The notes under the pieces are model-generated. The model worked only from the letters and a program-made list of their open reading frames with translations, had not been told where the DNA came from and made no database searches. Positions 44,747 to 53,170 of a stretch of DNA of 64,000 nucleotides are shown piece after piece (the stretch's first letter is position 1; each line of letters opens with the position of its first letter). The position numbers and the translations under genes were made by a program. The DNA comes from Gammaproteobacteria bacterium (GTDB lineage: Bacteria; Pseudomonadota; Gammaproteobacteria; Burkholderiales; Nitrosomonadaceae): assembly GCA_015709615.1 (NCBI GenBank), contig CP054179.1:2728001-2792000 (forward strand), in the 5' to 3' direction.

Positions 44747-45373
44747 TTGGCTAGAAACCTTGCACCAAAATGTAAACAATGTCGACGGGAGGGTGAAAAA
44801 TTATTTTTGAAGGGTGAAAAATGCTTTACAGACAAATGTGCGATAGAGCGAAGAAATTACCCACCAGGTCAACATGGGCAAAAAAAAGGTAGATTGTCAG
44901 ATTATGGAAACCAACTCCGTGAAAAACAAAAAGTAAAAAGAATATATGGTGTACTCGAAAAGCAATTCAGAAATATATATTATTTCGCGGATAAGCAACG
45001 AGGCATAACTGGTGATAATTTGCTTCAACGCTTAGAAAGTCGTCTCGATAATGTCACATATCATATGGGTTTTGGTTCATCAAGAAGTGAAGCGAGGCAG
45101 ATCGTTAGACATAATTGTATTCTGGTAAATGGTCGTCGTGTTAATATTCCTTCTTATCTAGTAAAAATGGGTGATGTTGTAGAAGTAGACAAAAAAGCAA
45201 AAAATCATTTGCGCATAAAAACATCTGTTGAAGCAGCTAATAATAGAAATTTTCCTTCGTGGATTGAAGTAAATGTTAAGGAAATGAAGGGTACGTATAA
45301 AGCAAAACCGGATCGCACAGAGCTACCTGCTACGATCAATGAATCATTAATCATTGAATTATATTCTAAGTGA
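44747..45373 (+). CDS. rpsD: 30S ribosomal protein S4, four-cysteine form
   Basis: S4 is a primary assembly protein and in E. coli the alpha-operon repressor. The start is TTG 44747, with GAGGAG six bases upstream; an in-frame ATG at 44648 lies inside rpsK and is rejected. The 208 residues have Cys9, Cys12, Cys26 and Cys31, the spacing of the zinc-binding S4 known from Thermus, whereas E. coli-type S4 lacks the set. 'PPGQHGQKKGRLSDYG', 'ESRLDNVTYHMGFG' and 'SRSEARQIVRHNCILVNGR' are further landmarks. Confidence 0.97.
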   Translation: MARNLAPKCKQCRREGEKLFLKGEKCFTDKCAIERRNYPPGQHGQKKGRLSDYGNQLREKQKVKRIYGVLEKQFRNIYYFADKQRGITGDNLLQRLESRLDNVTYHMGFGSSRSEARQIVRHNCILVNGRRVNIPSYLVKMGDVVEVDKKAKNHLRIKTSVEAANNRNFPSWIEVNVKEMKGTYKAKPDRTELPATINESLIIELYSK

Positions 45374-45415
45374 TTATTTCATATTAAGATAACCTTAAAG
45401 TTAAAGGACTTATTT

Positions 45416-46417
45416 ATGCTCGGAACGGAGCTACTTACTCCCCGGATTATTGATGTTCAGAATATATCACCACTTCATGCTAGAGTAATCATGGAGCCCT
45501 TTGAAAGGGGATATGGCCATACTTTGGGAAATGCATTGAGAAGAATACTGTTATCCTCAATGTTTGGTTTTGCTCCAACAGAGGTTAAAATTGCTGGCGT
45601 TGTTCATGAGTATTCTGCTTTGGATGGTGTGCAGGAAGATCTTGTAGATATTTTGTTAAATATTAAGGGTATAGTTTTAAAGTTACACAATAATGAACAA
45701 ACTACTTTATATCTAAGGAAATCTGGAAAAGGAACTGTAACAGCAGGTGATATAGATACTGGGCATGATGTTGAAATAATAAATCCTGAGCATATCATCG
45801 CGCATTTGACTTCTGATAATACTATAGAAATTGAATTGAAAGTTGAAAAGGGTAGAGGATTTATACCTGCTTCAACTAGAAAGAACATAAATATAGAGAA
45901 GGATATTGGAACAATTTTTCTTGATGCTTCTTTCAGCCCTATTAGACGAGTAAGTTACACGGTTGAAAGCGCGCGTGTTGAGCAAAGGACTGATTTAGAT
46001 AAATTGATAATTGATCTGGAAACCAATGGAGTGGTCGAGCCTGAAGAAGCTATTCGTTATGCAGCTAGAGTATTAGTTCAACAATTGTCAGTGTTCGCGG
46101 ATCTGGAAAGTACTCCTATACCAAAAGAAAAACCACAAGCACCTCAAATTGATCCTATTTTACTCCGACCAGTTGATGATCTTGAACTAACAGTGAGATC
46201 TGCAAATTGCTTGAAAGTGGAAAATATTTATTATATAGGCGACCTAATTCAACGCACAGAAGCTGAATTGTTGAGAACACCTAATTTAGGAAGAAAATCT
46301 CTTAATGAAATTAAAGAAGTATTAGCTGCACGTGAGTTAACACTTGGAATGAAATTAGATAATTGGCCGCCAGCAAATTTAGAAAGTGTATCTAAGGATC
46401 AAAATCATGCGTCATAA
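45416..46417 (+). CDS. rpoA: RNA polymerase alpha subunit
   Basis: The 333 residues comprise the N-terminal assembly domain ('FERGYGHTLGNALRRILLSS', 'GVQEDLVDILLNIKGI') and the C-terminal DNA-binding domain ('LELTVRSANCLKVENIYYIG', 'LLRTPNLGRKSLNEIKEVL'), with the conserved residues that contact UP elements and activators. The stop overlaps the rplQ start by 11 bp. The beta and beta' genes are not in the window. Confidence 0.98.
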   Translation: MLGTELLTPRIIDVQNISPLHARVIMEPFERGYGHTLGNALRRILLSSMFGFAPTEVKIAGVVHEYSALDGVQEDLVDILLNIKGIVLKLHNNEQTTLYLRKSGKGTVTAGDIDTGHDVEIINPEHIIAHLTSDNTIEIELKVEKGRGFIPASTRKNINIEKDIGTIFLDASFSPIRRVSYTVESARVEQRTDLDKLIIDLETNGVVEPEEAIRYAARVLVQQLSVFADLESTPIPKEKPQAPQIDPILLRPVDDLELTVRSANCLKVENIYYIGDLIQRTEAELLRTPNLGRKSLNEIKEVLAARELTLGMKLDNWPPANLESVSKDQNHAS

Positions 46418-46799
46418 TAATGCATTTAGAAAACTTAATCGAACAAGTAGTCATAGATCAGCAATGTTTCGAAATATGAGTAATTCACTGCTAAGACATG
46501 AAGTTATAACAACTACTTTGCCTAAGGCAAAAGAGCTTAGAAGATATATTGAACCTGTAATAACTTTAGGGAAGAAATCAACATTACTAAATCGGCGCAT
46601 AGCTTTCAACAAACTTCGTGATCGAGATAATGTAACCAAATTATTTGCAGAATTAGGGCCTAGATATGTTAGCCGGCCTGGTGGTTATGTAAGAATTCTT
46701 AAATATGGTTATAGAAATGGTGATAATTCACCGATGGCTTTAGTGGAACTCGTTGATCGACCTGCTGATGAGCTTAGTGCTGATAGCGAATTGATTTGA
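46407..46799 (+). CDS. rplQ: 50S ribosomal protein L17
   Basis: L17 lies at the tunnel exit. From ATG 46407 (MRHNNAFRKLNRTSSHR) it has 130 residues, with 'MFRNMSNSLLRHEVITTTLP' and 'RPGGYVRILKYGYRNGDNSP'. A start at 46386 is in frame but not canonical. It overlaps rpoA by 11 bp and closes the alpha operon. Confidence 0.97.
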   Translation: MRHNNAFRKLNRTSSHRSAMFRNMSNSLLRHEVITTTLPKAKELRRYIEPVITLGKKSTLLNRRIAFNKLRDRDNVTKLFAELGPRYVSRPGGYVRILKYGYRNGDNSPMALVELVDRPADELSADSELI

Positions 46800-46941
46800 A
46801 TTTAAAATTCCTTGAAATATTACTTAATGAACAGTGTATTTGTAAATTTCCTGTTTGCTGCATAAAGAGACAGAGATCTTCTTCGAATTATGAAATATAG
46901 TTACGATAGGCTCTGTATAAACTTTTTTGGTTTAGTTGAAA

Positions 46942-46969
46942 AATAGTGCTGGAATGTGACGGCACTATT
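46942..46969. repeat. Hairpin in the rplQ-birA gap
   Basis: AATAGTGC (46942-46949) and GCACTATT (46962-46969) make a perfect 8-bp stem with a 12-base loop. On the minus strand it is followed by a short T-run; on the plus strand it is not. It may weakly end the alpha operon transcript. The rest of the 215-bp gap (46800-47014) shows no gene. Confidence 0.4.
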
Positions 46970-47014
46970 GAAATAGGTTGAAATTTACCTTGAGCAAAGT
47001 GTTGAGTGTGAATA

Positions 47015-47824
47015 TTGTTCTTATTTCTATTGAATAAAGATAAAATCCTCAGATTTACATCAAATTCTTTATTCACTTTTGATCTGAATATTTTCAATAT
47101 CATAGATTCTACAAATAGCTTTATATTGAAAAATTTCCATAGACTTCGGTTAGATAGCGATAGAATTCCTGTTGTAGCAGCTGAAATCCAAACAAAAGGG
47201 CGTGGTCGAGTAGGTCGATCATGGTACAGTGAGCTTGGAAGTGGGCTTACATTTTCTTTATTATGGCGCTTTAGGAATGGCATAGCCGAATTAGCAGGAC
47301 TTAGTTTGGCGATTGGTATTGCAATTGTTCGAGTTTTGAGATCCTTCTCAATAGGTCAAGTAAAGCTTAAGTGGCCTAATGACATCCTTTACAATAACTG
47401 TAAATTAGGTGGCATATTAATTGAGCTTCGTGGAAAAGTGACTGGACCCTCTTATGCAGTCATCGGCATTGGTATCAATTTTGATCTCTCACCTTCCCTA
47501 AAATCTATTATTCAACAAGATATTACGGATTTATATCAAATCACTGGGAAGCATTTCGATCGCAATGTAATTTTGAGTGCATTGCTCCTAGAATTATGCG
47601 ACATCTTGTCAAATTTTGAAGTGCATGGGTTCTCATTTTTCAAAGATGAATGGATTAATTATCATGCATATCATGGTAAACATGTTAAGCTGATTCTTCC
47701 TAATAATTTGACAGTTTCCGGTAAAGTGGACAATGTAAATTCCGATGGATCAATTAGTTTGCTAACTTTTGCTGGCCGACGCTCATATAGTGTTGGTGAC
47801 ATTTCAATGCGATTGACTGATTAG
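47015..47824 (+). CDS. birA: Biotin-[acetyl-CoA-carboxylase] ligase lacking the DNA-binding domain
   Basis: BirA attaches biotin to the carboxylase carrier protein via biotinyl-AMP. Catalytic motifs are 'IIDSTNSFIL', 'TKGRGRVGRSW' and 'LKWPNDILYNNCKLGGILIE', with a C-terminal SH3-like domain. It starts at TTG 47015, with a TGA two codons upstream in frame, so only about 30 residues precede the catalytic domain and the helix-turn-helix repressor domain of E. coli BirA is absent. It should therefore be a monofunctional ligase. coaX follows 10 bp later, a common pairing. A TTG at 47030 is an alternative start. Confidence 0.9.
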   Translation: MFLFLLNKDKILRFTSNSLFTFDLNIFNIIDSTNSFILKNFHRLRLDSDRIPVVAAEIQTKGRGRVGRSWYSELGSGLTFSLLWRFRNGIAELAGLSLAIGIAIVRVLRSFSIGQVKLKWPNDILYNNCKLGGILIELRGKVTGPSYAVIGIGINFDLSPSLKSIIQQDITDLYQITGKHFDRNVILSALLLELCDILSNFEVHGFSFFKDEWINYHAYHGKHVKLILPNNLTVSGKVDNVNSDGSISLLTFAGRRSYSVGDISMRLTD

Positions 47825-47834
47825 TTTTAAGCTA

Positions 47835-48608
47835 ATGCCTGCTATATTAGCAATTGACTCTGGTAATTCTTTTGTTAAGTGGGGATTTTATGATAATGAT
47901 CATTGGTTAATGCAAAATAAGATCAATTACGAAAGCATTTCGTTTTTGAGGAATGAATTTAGCAAACTGCCGGAACCTGATGTTATTATAATTTCTCATG
48001 TCGCACGTAGCAAAACAAAAAACGAGATCTTTACAATGATTTCGTTTTGGAATGTGCGAACTATATGGCTTCAGTCTAGCTTATCTCGATGTGGTGTTCT
48101 GAATGGCTATTTAAATCCCGAGCAGTTAGGAAGTGATCGTTGGGCAGCTTTAATTGCGGCATGGCAGCTTCAGCGTGAAGCTTGCTTAGTGATTAATGTC
48201 GGAACTGCAGTGACCATTGATGCACTTTCAGATTCTGGTGAATTTTTTGGCGGTATCATACTACCTGGTGTGCTCTTGATGCAGAATAGCTTGTGCGCAG
48301 AAACTCAATTAAGTCAAATTAAAGCCGGTTCTTACGAAGATTTTCCTGGCAGTACTAATAATGCGATTCAAAGTGGAATTATTCAGTGCCTAGTTGGTGC
48401 AATTGAACGAATGCATGATCTTTTATCAAAGAAAACACGTCATGCCGTCAAAAGCTGTATTATAAGCGGTGGAGCTGCGCCTCTCTTACTTCCATTTATT
48501 AAGTTTCCAATTAATGCTGTTGATAATTTAGTATTGGAAGGATTGATTCTAATTGCTAAAGATGACCTGCGCAGACAAAAGTCAGCAATTTCGGAAGGCA
48601 CGCGATGA
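47835..48608 (+). CDS. coaX: Type III pantothenate kinase
   Basis: This enzyme performs the first step of coenzyme A synthesis. The 257 residues include the phosphate motif 'LAIDSGNSFVKWGF', 'NPEQLGSDRWAALIAAW' and 'VINVGTAVTIDAL', with the catalytic Asp. The family needs a monovalent cation and resists feedback by CoA. It is 10 bp after birA and overlaps engB as ATGA. Confidence 0.95.
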   Translation: MPAILAIDSGNSFVKWGFYDNDHWLMQNKINYESISFLRNEFSKLPEPDVIIISHVARSKTKNEIFTMISFWNVRTIWLQSSLSRCGVLNGYLNPEQLGSDRWAALIAAWQLQREACLVINVGTAVTIDALSDSGEFFGGIILPGVLLMQNSLCAETQLSQIKAGSYEDFPGSTNNAIQSGIIQCLVGAIERMHDLLSKKTRHAVKSCIISGGAAPLLLPFIKFPINAVDNLVLEGLILIAKDDLRRQKSAISEGTR

Positions 48609-49219
48609 TTCCGTTTCAGAACGCAACTTTTTATACTTCGGTAAATGATATTCGTGACTTGCCTGAGCATTCAGGTATAGAAATAGCTTTTGCTGGAAGG
48701 TCTAATGCAGGCAAATCTAGCGCCATAAATACCCTAGCCAATAAAAATCGCTTGGCTTATGTAAGTAAAACACCTGGGCGCACGCAACATATCAATTTTT
48801 TTCAATTAAACGAAAATCAATTTCTTGTTGATTTACCTGGATATGGTTACGCTAAAGTTCCTAGCGGTATACGGCAGCACTGGCAGGGGTTATTGGAGCA
48901 ATATTTACAAACACGAAAAGCGCTTAAAGGCTTGGTGTTGATAATGGATATCCGTCATCCGTTAAAAGTACTTGATATCCAAATGCTGAATTGGTTTGTA
49001 CCGACTGGAAAAGCTGTGCATATTTTACTGACAAAATCTGACAAACTAAGTAAGCAAAAAGCGCATATGACTTTACAAACGGTCACTCAATATTTGAATG
49101 AATCTTATCCGGGATGTACTGTACAGTTGTTTTCTAGTTTAGCTGGCAGTGGAGCTGAGAATGCTGCGGCTGTTATTAACGAATGGTTGAATGCTACTCG
49201 AAGTCTTGGGGAAAGTTGA
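48605..49219 (+). CDS. engB: Ribosome biogenesis GTPase EngB (YihA/YsxC)
   Basis: EngB is a small essential GTPase of 50S assembly. Motifs are G1 'AFAGRSNAGKSSAIN', G2 region 'SKTPGRTQHINFF', G3 'DLPGYGYAKV' and G4 'LLTKSDKLS'. The 204 residues are normal. It begins 4 bp inside coaX. Its stop runs straight into an A-tract that is the T-run of a minus-strand terminator. Confidence 0.96.
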   Translation: MIPFQNATFYTSVNDIRDLPEHSGIEIAFAGRSNAGKSSAINTLANKNRLAYVSKTPGRTQHINFFQLNENQFLVDLPGYGYAKVPSGIRQHWQGLLEQYLQTRKALKGLVLIMDIRHPLKVLDIQMLNWFVPTGKAVHILLTKSDKLSKQKAHMTLQTVTQYLNESYPGCTVQLFSSLAGSGAENAAAVINEWLNATRSLGES

Positions 49220-49256
49220 AAAAAAGCCCCCGGTTAAAGGGGAGTAAAACCGGGGG
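49219..49256 (-). terminator. Rho-independent terminator read on the minus strand
   Basis: CCCCCGGTT (49227-49235) and AACCGGGGG (49248-49256) form a strong 9-bp stem with a 12-base loop. Seven A residues at 49219-49225 become a U-tract only for a minus-strand transcript. On the plus strand the stem is followed by GAATCG, so it is not a classic terminator for engB. This points to a leftward transcript ending just at the engB stop. Confidence 0.75.
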
Positions 49257-49345
49257 GAATCGCCTTAATATCACTTAAGGCCCTGCCTCAGGGAGGAAAG
49301 ACAGGGGGACGATCAAGATTGTCCGCTCTTAAGAGCGGTTAATGA
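49220..49345 (-). ncRNA. Candidate small RNA between engB and hemB
   Basis: Read leftward, the interval has a 16-bp palindrome (CCGCTCTTAAGAGCGG, 49323-49338), a C-rich unpaired-looking stretch containing TTTCCTCCCT (about 49287-49296), a GCCTTAA/TTAAGGC hairpin (49262-49281), then the strong terminator at 49219-49256. This is the layout of a trans-acting small RNA with an anti-Shine-Dalgarno loop. No open frame fits. The 5' end and promoter could not be fixed. On the plus strand the same bases could be structured hemB leader. Confidence 0.55.
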
Positions 49346-49405
49346 CTTAATTAGTTCCTCTAAGCAGTAGATTTTTTTTATCTTATTTTTTATTTTTCTT
49401 TTCTT

Positions 49406-50410
49406 ATGTTCTCTTTCAGCCAGTTTCCGCAAAAAAGAATGCGACGTATGCGTCGTGACGAATTTTCCCGCCGTCTCATGCAAGAATCTCATCTTCACGT
49501 AGATGACTTGATTTATCCTGTTTTTGTATTGGATGGTAAAAATCGCAGCGAGAATGTTCAATCAATGCCTGGTGTCGTCAGGCAGAGCCCTGATTTCTTG
49601 ATGGTGCAAGCAGAAAATTGTTTGCGGCTGGGTATTCCGGCACTTGCAATTTTCCCGGTTATTGACACCGAGCTCAAAAACTTAACTGCAAGTGAGGCCT
49701 ATAATCCGGAAGGATTAGTACCCAGAGTCGTCCGACAATTAAAGAAAAATTTTCCTGAACTGGGCGTCATAACCGATATTGCGTTGGATCCCTATACCAG
49801 TCATGGTCAGGATGGTTTGATTGATGAGCGTGGCTACGTTATGAATGATGAAACAGTGAATGTTTTGTGTCAGCAGGCGCTGGCACATGCGCAAGCGGGT
49901 GCAGATGTTGTGGCGCCTTCCGACATGATGGATGGTCGCATTGCAGCGATTCGAAGCGGTTTGGATAGCCAGCAGTTTATTCATACACGCATACTGGCAT
50001 ATTCAGCAAAGTATGCTTCCAGTTTTTATGGACCATTCCGTGATGCAGTTGGATCTGCGGCAAATCTTAGTGCGGGAAATAAATATACCTATCAGATGGA
50101 TCCGGCAAATTCCGATGAAGCCTTGTGGGAAGTTGGATTAGATTTGAATGAAGGGGCGGACATGGTCATGATCAAGCCGGGTATGCCTTATCTGGATATT
50201 GTGCGTCGCGTGAAGGATCAATACGGGGCGCCAACATTTGTTTATCAAGTGAGCGGCGAATATGCCATGCTCAAGGCCGCCGCGATTAACGGCTGGCTCA
50301 ATGAAGAAGCCTGTGTGTTGGAGTCGCTGCTCGCATTCAAACGCGCTGGGGCCGATGGAATATTGACGTATTATGCAGTGGAAGCTGCCAAGTGGTTAAA
50401 AAAAGGATAA
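49406..50410 (+). CDS. hemB: Delta-aminolevulinic acid dehydratase (porphobilinogen synthase)
   Basis: HemB condenses two aminolevulinate molecules in haem synthesis. The 334 residues include 'DDLIYPVFVLDGKN', 'ITDIALDPYTSHGQDGL', the active-site Lys segments 'YSAKYASSFYGPFRDA' and 'MIKPGMPYLDI', and 'YQVSGEYAMLKAA'. The lack of the Cys-rich zinc site suggests the magnesium type. The start at 49406 lacks a ribosome site and follows a T-rich stretch; an ATG at 49439 would lose conserved residues. Confidence 0.95.
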   Translation: MFSFSQFPQKRMRRMRRDEFSRRLMQESHLHVDDLIYPVFVLDGKNRSENVQSMPGVVRQSPDFLMVQAENCLRLGIPALAIFPVIDTELKNLTASEAYNPEGLVPRVVRQLKKNFPELGVITDIALDPYTSHGQDGLIDERGYVMNDETVNVLCQQALAHAQAGADVVAPSDMMDGRIAAIRSGLDSQQFIHTRILAYSAKYASSFYGPFRDAVGSAANLSAGNKYTYQMDPANSDEALWEVGLDLNEGADMVMIKPGMPYLDIVRRVKDQYGAPTFVYQVSGEYAMLKAAAINGWLNEEACVLESLLAFKRAGADGILTYYAVEAAKWLKKG

Positions 50411-50646
50411 AGATAAAAAGTATCCTGAGCGATCTGAGGAGGAAACTCTGAGAAAGGGAGCGAGCGACGGTCAGGCGAAGCTAAATCAGGTAAAAAACGA
50501 GTGGGCAATGCGCATTTTGAATCTGATTTTAACGCAGCATGGTTGAACGCAGCACCCAAAGCCTATCGACCCCTCCCGGATAGGCGATGGAGTGGGTAGT
50601 GCGCAACGAAGCGATTCGCTCGTGCAGTCTTAGAATCAGCTTTTCC
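50411..50646. other. Convergent gap between hemB and ponA, structured, no gene
   Basis: This 236-bp interval lies between two converging genes. It holds AAATCAG/CTGATTT arms (50483-50489 and 50523-50529), a CCTATC/GATAGG hairpin (50562-50584) and a direct repeat ACGCAGCA about 15 bp apart (near 50532 and 50547). No T-run follows these stems in either direction and no open frame is convincing. It may be a degenerate repeat or a bidirectional end region. Confidence 0.4.
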
Positions 50647-52965
50647 CTAAAATAATTGATCTTGCACATCTCGGGTGACTTTGGGCGTATGGTCAATCGT
50701 ACTTTCATTAAGCGGCGGGAGCTGTTCGCTAAAGAAAAATTCAGTCATGTCGCCGCTTGACTCCCTGAATCCTGTTGCCGAATTAATTTTAGCGGTAACT
50801 ACCCCATTGGGGGGCCTGTATTCCGCCATCGGCACGCCTTTCAGGACGGGGCTCATATAATCCATCCATATCGGCAAAGCGACGCGTCCGCCCGTTTCGT
50901 TATTTCCCAGTGACTTCGGTTCGTCATATCCGGTCCAGGCGATGGTCACCAAGTCTTTTTGAAAGCCACAGAACCAGGCATCGACAAAATTACTGGTCGT
51001 GCCGGTTTTTCCGGCTAAATCGGTGCGTCCTAATTGTCTTGCTTTGACGGCGGTGCCGTGATTAATGACATCTTGCATCATACTGGTCATGATAAATGCG
51101 TTGCGCGGATCGATGACGCGTTTTGCGCCATTGGTGACCGATACGGGATTGAATTGTTCGATGGCGCTACCCTTTTCATCTTCAATTTTCTTAATGAAAT
51201 AAGGTGCAATCCGAAAACCGCCGTTGGCAAAAACAGCGTACCCGACCGCCATTTGCATCGGAGTGACCGAACCTGAACCAAGTGCCATCGGTAAATAGGG
51301 TGGATGCCGGCTGGCATCGAAACCGAACCGGGTTATGTAATCTTGCGCGTACTGAATGCCGATCGCTTGCAATATCCGGATCGAGACTAAATTTTTTGAT
51401 TTTGTTAGTGCAGTACGCATGCGCATCGGTCCCTCGAATTTGCCATCGAAATTTTTCGGTTCCCACAATTGACTGCCGGTTTGTGCGGCGCTGAACGAGA
51501 GCGGGGCATCGTTGATGATGGTGGCCGGGGTGAAACCCTTTTCGAGTGCAGCGGAATAAACGAAAGGTTTGAAGCTGGAACCCGGCTGCCGCCATGCTTG
51601 TGTGACATGATTGAATTGATTTTTATAGAAATCGAATCCGCCGATCAAAGCGCGAATTGCTCCATCGTTGGGATCGATTGAAACAAGTGCTGCTTCAATT
51701 TCCGGCAATTGAACGATATGCCATGCATTCTTCTGATTTTTTTGCACACGGATTAGCGCACCAGGGGTAATGTATTTTTTTCCCGGTTCTTTTTTTTCAG
51801 TCAAGAATTTCTGTGCGAACTTAAGGCCGTCACCAGTGATTTCAATCACCTCCCCGCCCTTTTTATAAACCTGTACGACACTGGGCTTTGCAGCCAAAAC
51901 AACGGCTGCATAAATATCGTCGCTGTCATTGATTTCGTCCAGTGCATCGTCCAGTGTTTTTTCCTGGTTGGCGCCGTATTTGGTCAGATCGACATATCCT
52001 TCGGGACCTCGGTAACCGCGACGTCTGTCGTACTCGATCACATTCTTGCGCAACGCCTGATAGGCTGCTTCCTGATCCAATTGGCGCAATGTCGTGTAGA
52101 CTTTGATACCTTTGTCATAGGTTTCTTCCTGGTAACGATCGTAGATTACTTGACGAACCATTTCAGCAACATACTCGGCACGCATGGCAAAAGCCGTCGA
52201 TTGTTTCTTCACGGGGACGGGTTGTTTTTCCAATTCGCTCAATTCTTCACTGGAGATGTAATTCAGTTTATGGAGCCGGCCCAATACATAAAGTTGCCGG
52301 TTTTTAGCCCGTTTGGGATTACTGATAGGGTTGTAGCTTGAAGGTGCTTTGGGTAGTCCGGCCAGCATGGCGGCTTCGGCAATATTGATCTCTTGCAGCG
52401 ATTTGCCGAAGTATGTGTTTGCGGCTGCTGCAAAACCATAACTGCGATGCCCGAGATAAATTTGATTGACATACAGCTCTAAGATTTTGTCTTTGCTGAG
52501 ACTGTGTTCAATTTTGAACGCCAGCAGCGCTTCACTGAGTTTCCGGGTGATTGTTTTTTCCCGGGTCAGAAAAAAATTGCGCGCAACCTGCATGGTGATC
52601 GTGCTGGCGCCTTGGCGCACACTACCCGCAGAAAAATTGGAATAAGCGGCACGCAGCACCCCCAGATAATCAACACCGCCGTGCTCATAAAAGCGGTCAT
52701 CCTCCGCTGCGAGAATTGCTTGTTTGAGATGTTCCGGTACTTCGGAAATACTGACCACATTCCGGCGCTCCGCGCCAAACTCGCCGATCAGCAGACCTTC
52801 ATCGCTATAGATGCGCAACGGTATTTTGGGACGATAATCGGTCAGTGTATCGAGTGACGGCAAATTGGAATAGATAACCAAGCCGGCAAAGCCTGCCAGC
52901 AACACACCAATCAAACCTAAAGCGGACAATGTGATAAAAAAATAGTACAACCAGCGAGCAAACAT
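50647..52965 (-). CDS. mrcA: Penicillin-binding protein 1A
   Basis: This is a bifunctional peptidoglycan polymerase and crosslinker. An N-terminal membrane anchor ('YYFFITLSALGLIGVLLAGF') is followed by the GT51 glycosyltransferase ('AAEDDRFYEHGGVDYLGVLR', 'RQGASTITMQVARNFFL') and the transpeptidase, with Ser in 'PGSSFKPFVY', 'TKSKNLVS' and 'AGKTGTTSNFVDAWFCG'. The 772 residues are normal. It is divergent from pilMNOPQ, a placement common in proteobacteria. The gene is also called ponA. Confidence 0.97.
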   Translation of the reverse strand: MFARWLYYFFITLSALGLIGVLLAGFAGLVIYSNLPSLDTLTDYRPKIPLRIYSDEGLLIGEFGAERRNVVSISEVPEHLKQAILAAEDDRFYEHGGVDYLGVLRAAYSNFSAGSVRQGASTITMQVARNFFLTREKTITRKLSEALLAFKIEHSLSKDKILELYVNQIYLGHRSYGFAAAANTYFGKSLQEINIAEAAMLAGLPKAPSSYNPISNPKRAKNRQLYVLGRLHKLNYISSEELSELEKQPVPVKKQSTAFAMRAEYVAEMVRQVIYDRYQEETYDKGIKVYTTLRQLDQEAAYQALRKNVIEYDRRRGYRGPEGYVDLTKYGANQEKTLDDALDEINDSDDIYAAVVLAAKPSVVQVYKKGGEVIEITGDGLKFAQKFLTEKKEPGKKYITPGALIRVQKNQKNAWHIVQLPEIEAALVSIDPNDGAIRALIGGFDFYKNQFNHVTQAWRQPGSSFKPFVYSAALEKGFTPATIINDAPLSFSAAQTGSQLWEPKNFDGKFEGPMRMRTALTKSKNLVSIRILQAIGIQYAQDYITRFGFDASRHPPYLPMALGSGSVTPMQMAVGYAVFANGGFRIAPYFIKKIEDEKGSAIEQFNPVSVTNGAKRVIDPRNAFIMTSMMQDVINHGTAVKARQLGRTDLAGKTGTTSNFVDAWFCGFQKDLVTIAWTGYDEPKSLGNNETGGRVALPIWMDYMSPVLKGVPMAEYRPPNGVVTAKINSATGFRESSGDMTEFFFSEQLPPLNESTIDHTPKVTRDVQDQLF

Positions 52966-52999
52966 GGATAATTAAGCAATGAAACGGTTAAAATACAAA

Positions 53000-53005
53000 A
53001 TTATA
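53000..53005 (-). promoter_or_regulatory. Possible -10 box for the PBP1A gene
   Basis: TATAAT on the minus strand lies 35 bases before the PBP1A start codon. No good -35 element is placed 16-18 bases upstream, so the assignment is weak. The remaining gap to pilM (52966-53170) has no gene. Confidence 0.35.
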
Positions 53006-53170
53006 GGGGGTGTATTTATTGTTTTTCTTTGAATAGGATGTTCCGGATTATGTCAGAATCAGTAATAGCTTTTTCAGTCCACTGAATAAATATAGATTTA
53101 TTCAGATGAAAAGTAAGTTTATGTACTAAACTAATTTATGCCATGCGCGAGTATCGCTTCTAACTGAACA

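Noticed and set aside
46800..47014. Remnant helix-turn-helix domain upstream of birA
   Set aside because: Reading all three frames gave only short pieces such as 'LKFLEILLNEQ' that end in stops, and one is out of frame with birA.
49227..49256. Classic terminator for engB on the plus strand
   Set aside because: The stem is followed by GAATCGCC, not a T-run; the T-run exists only on the minus strand.
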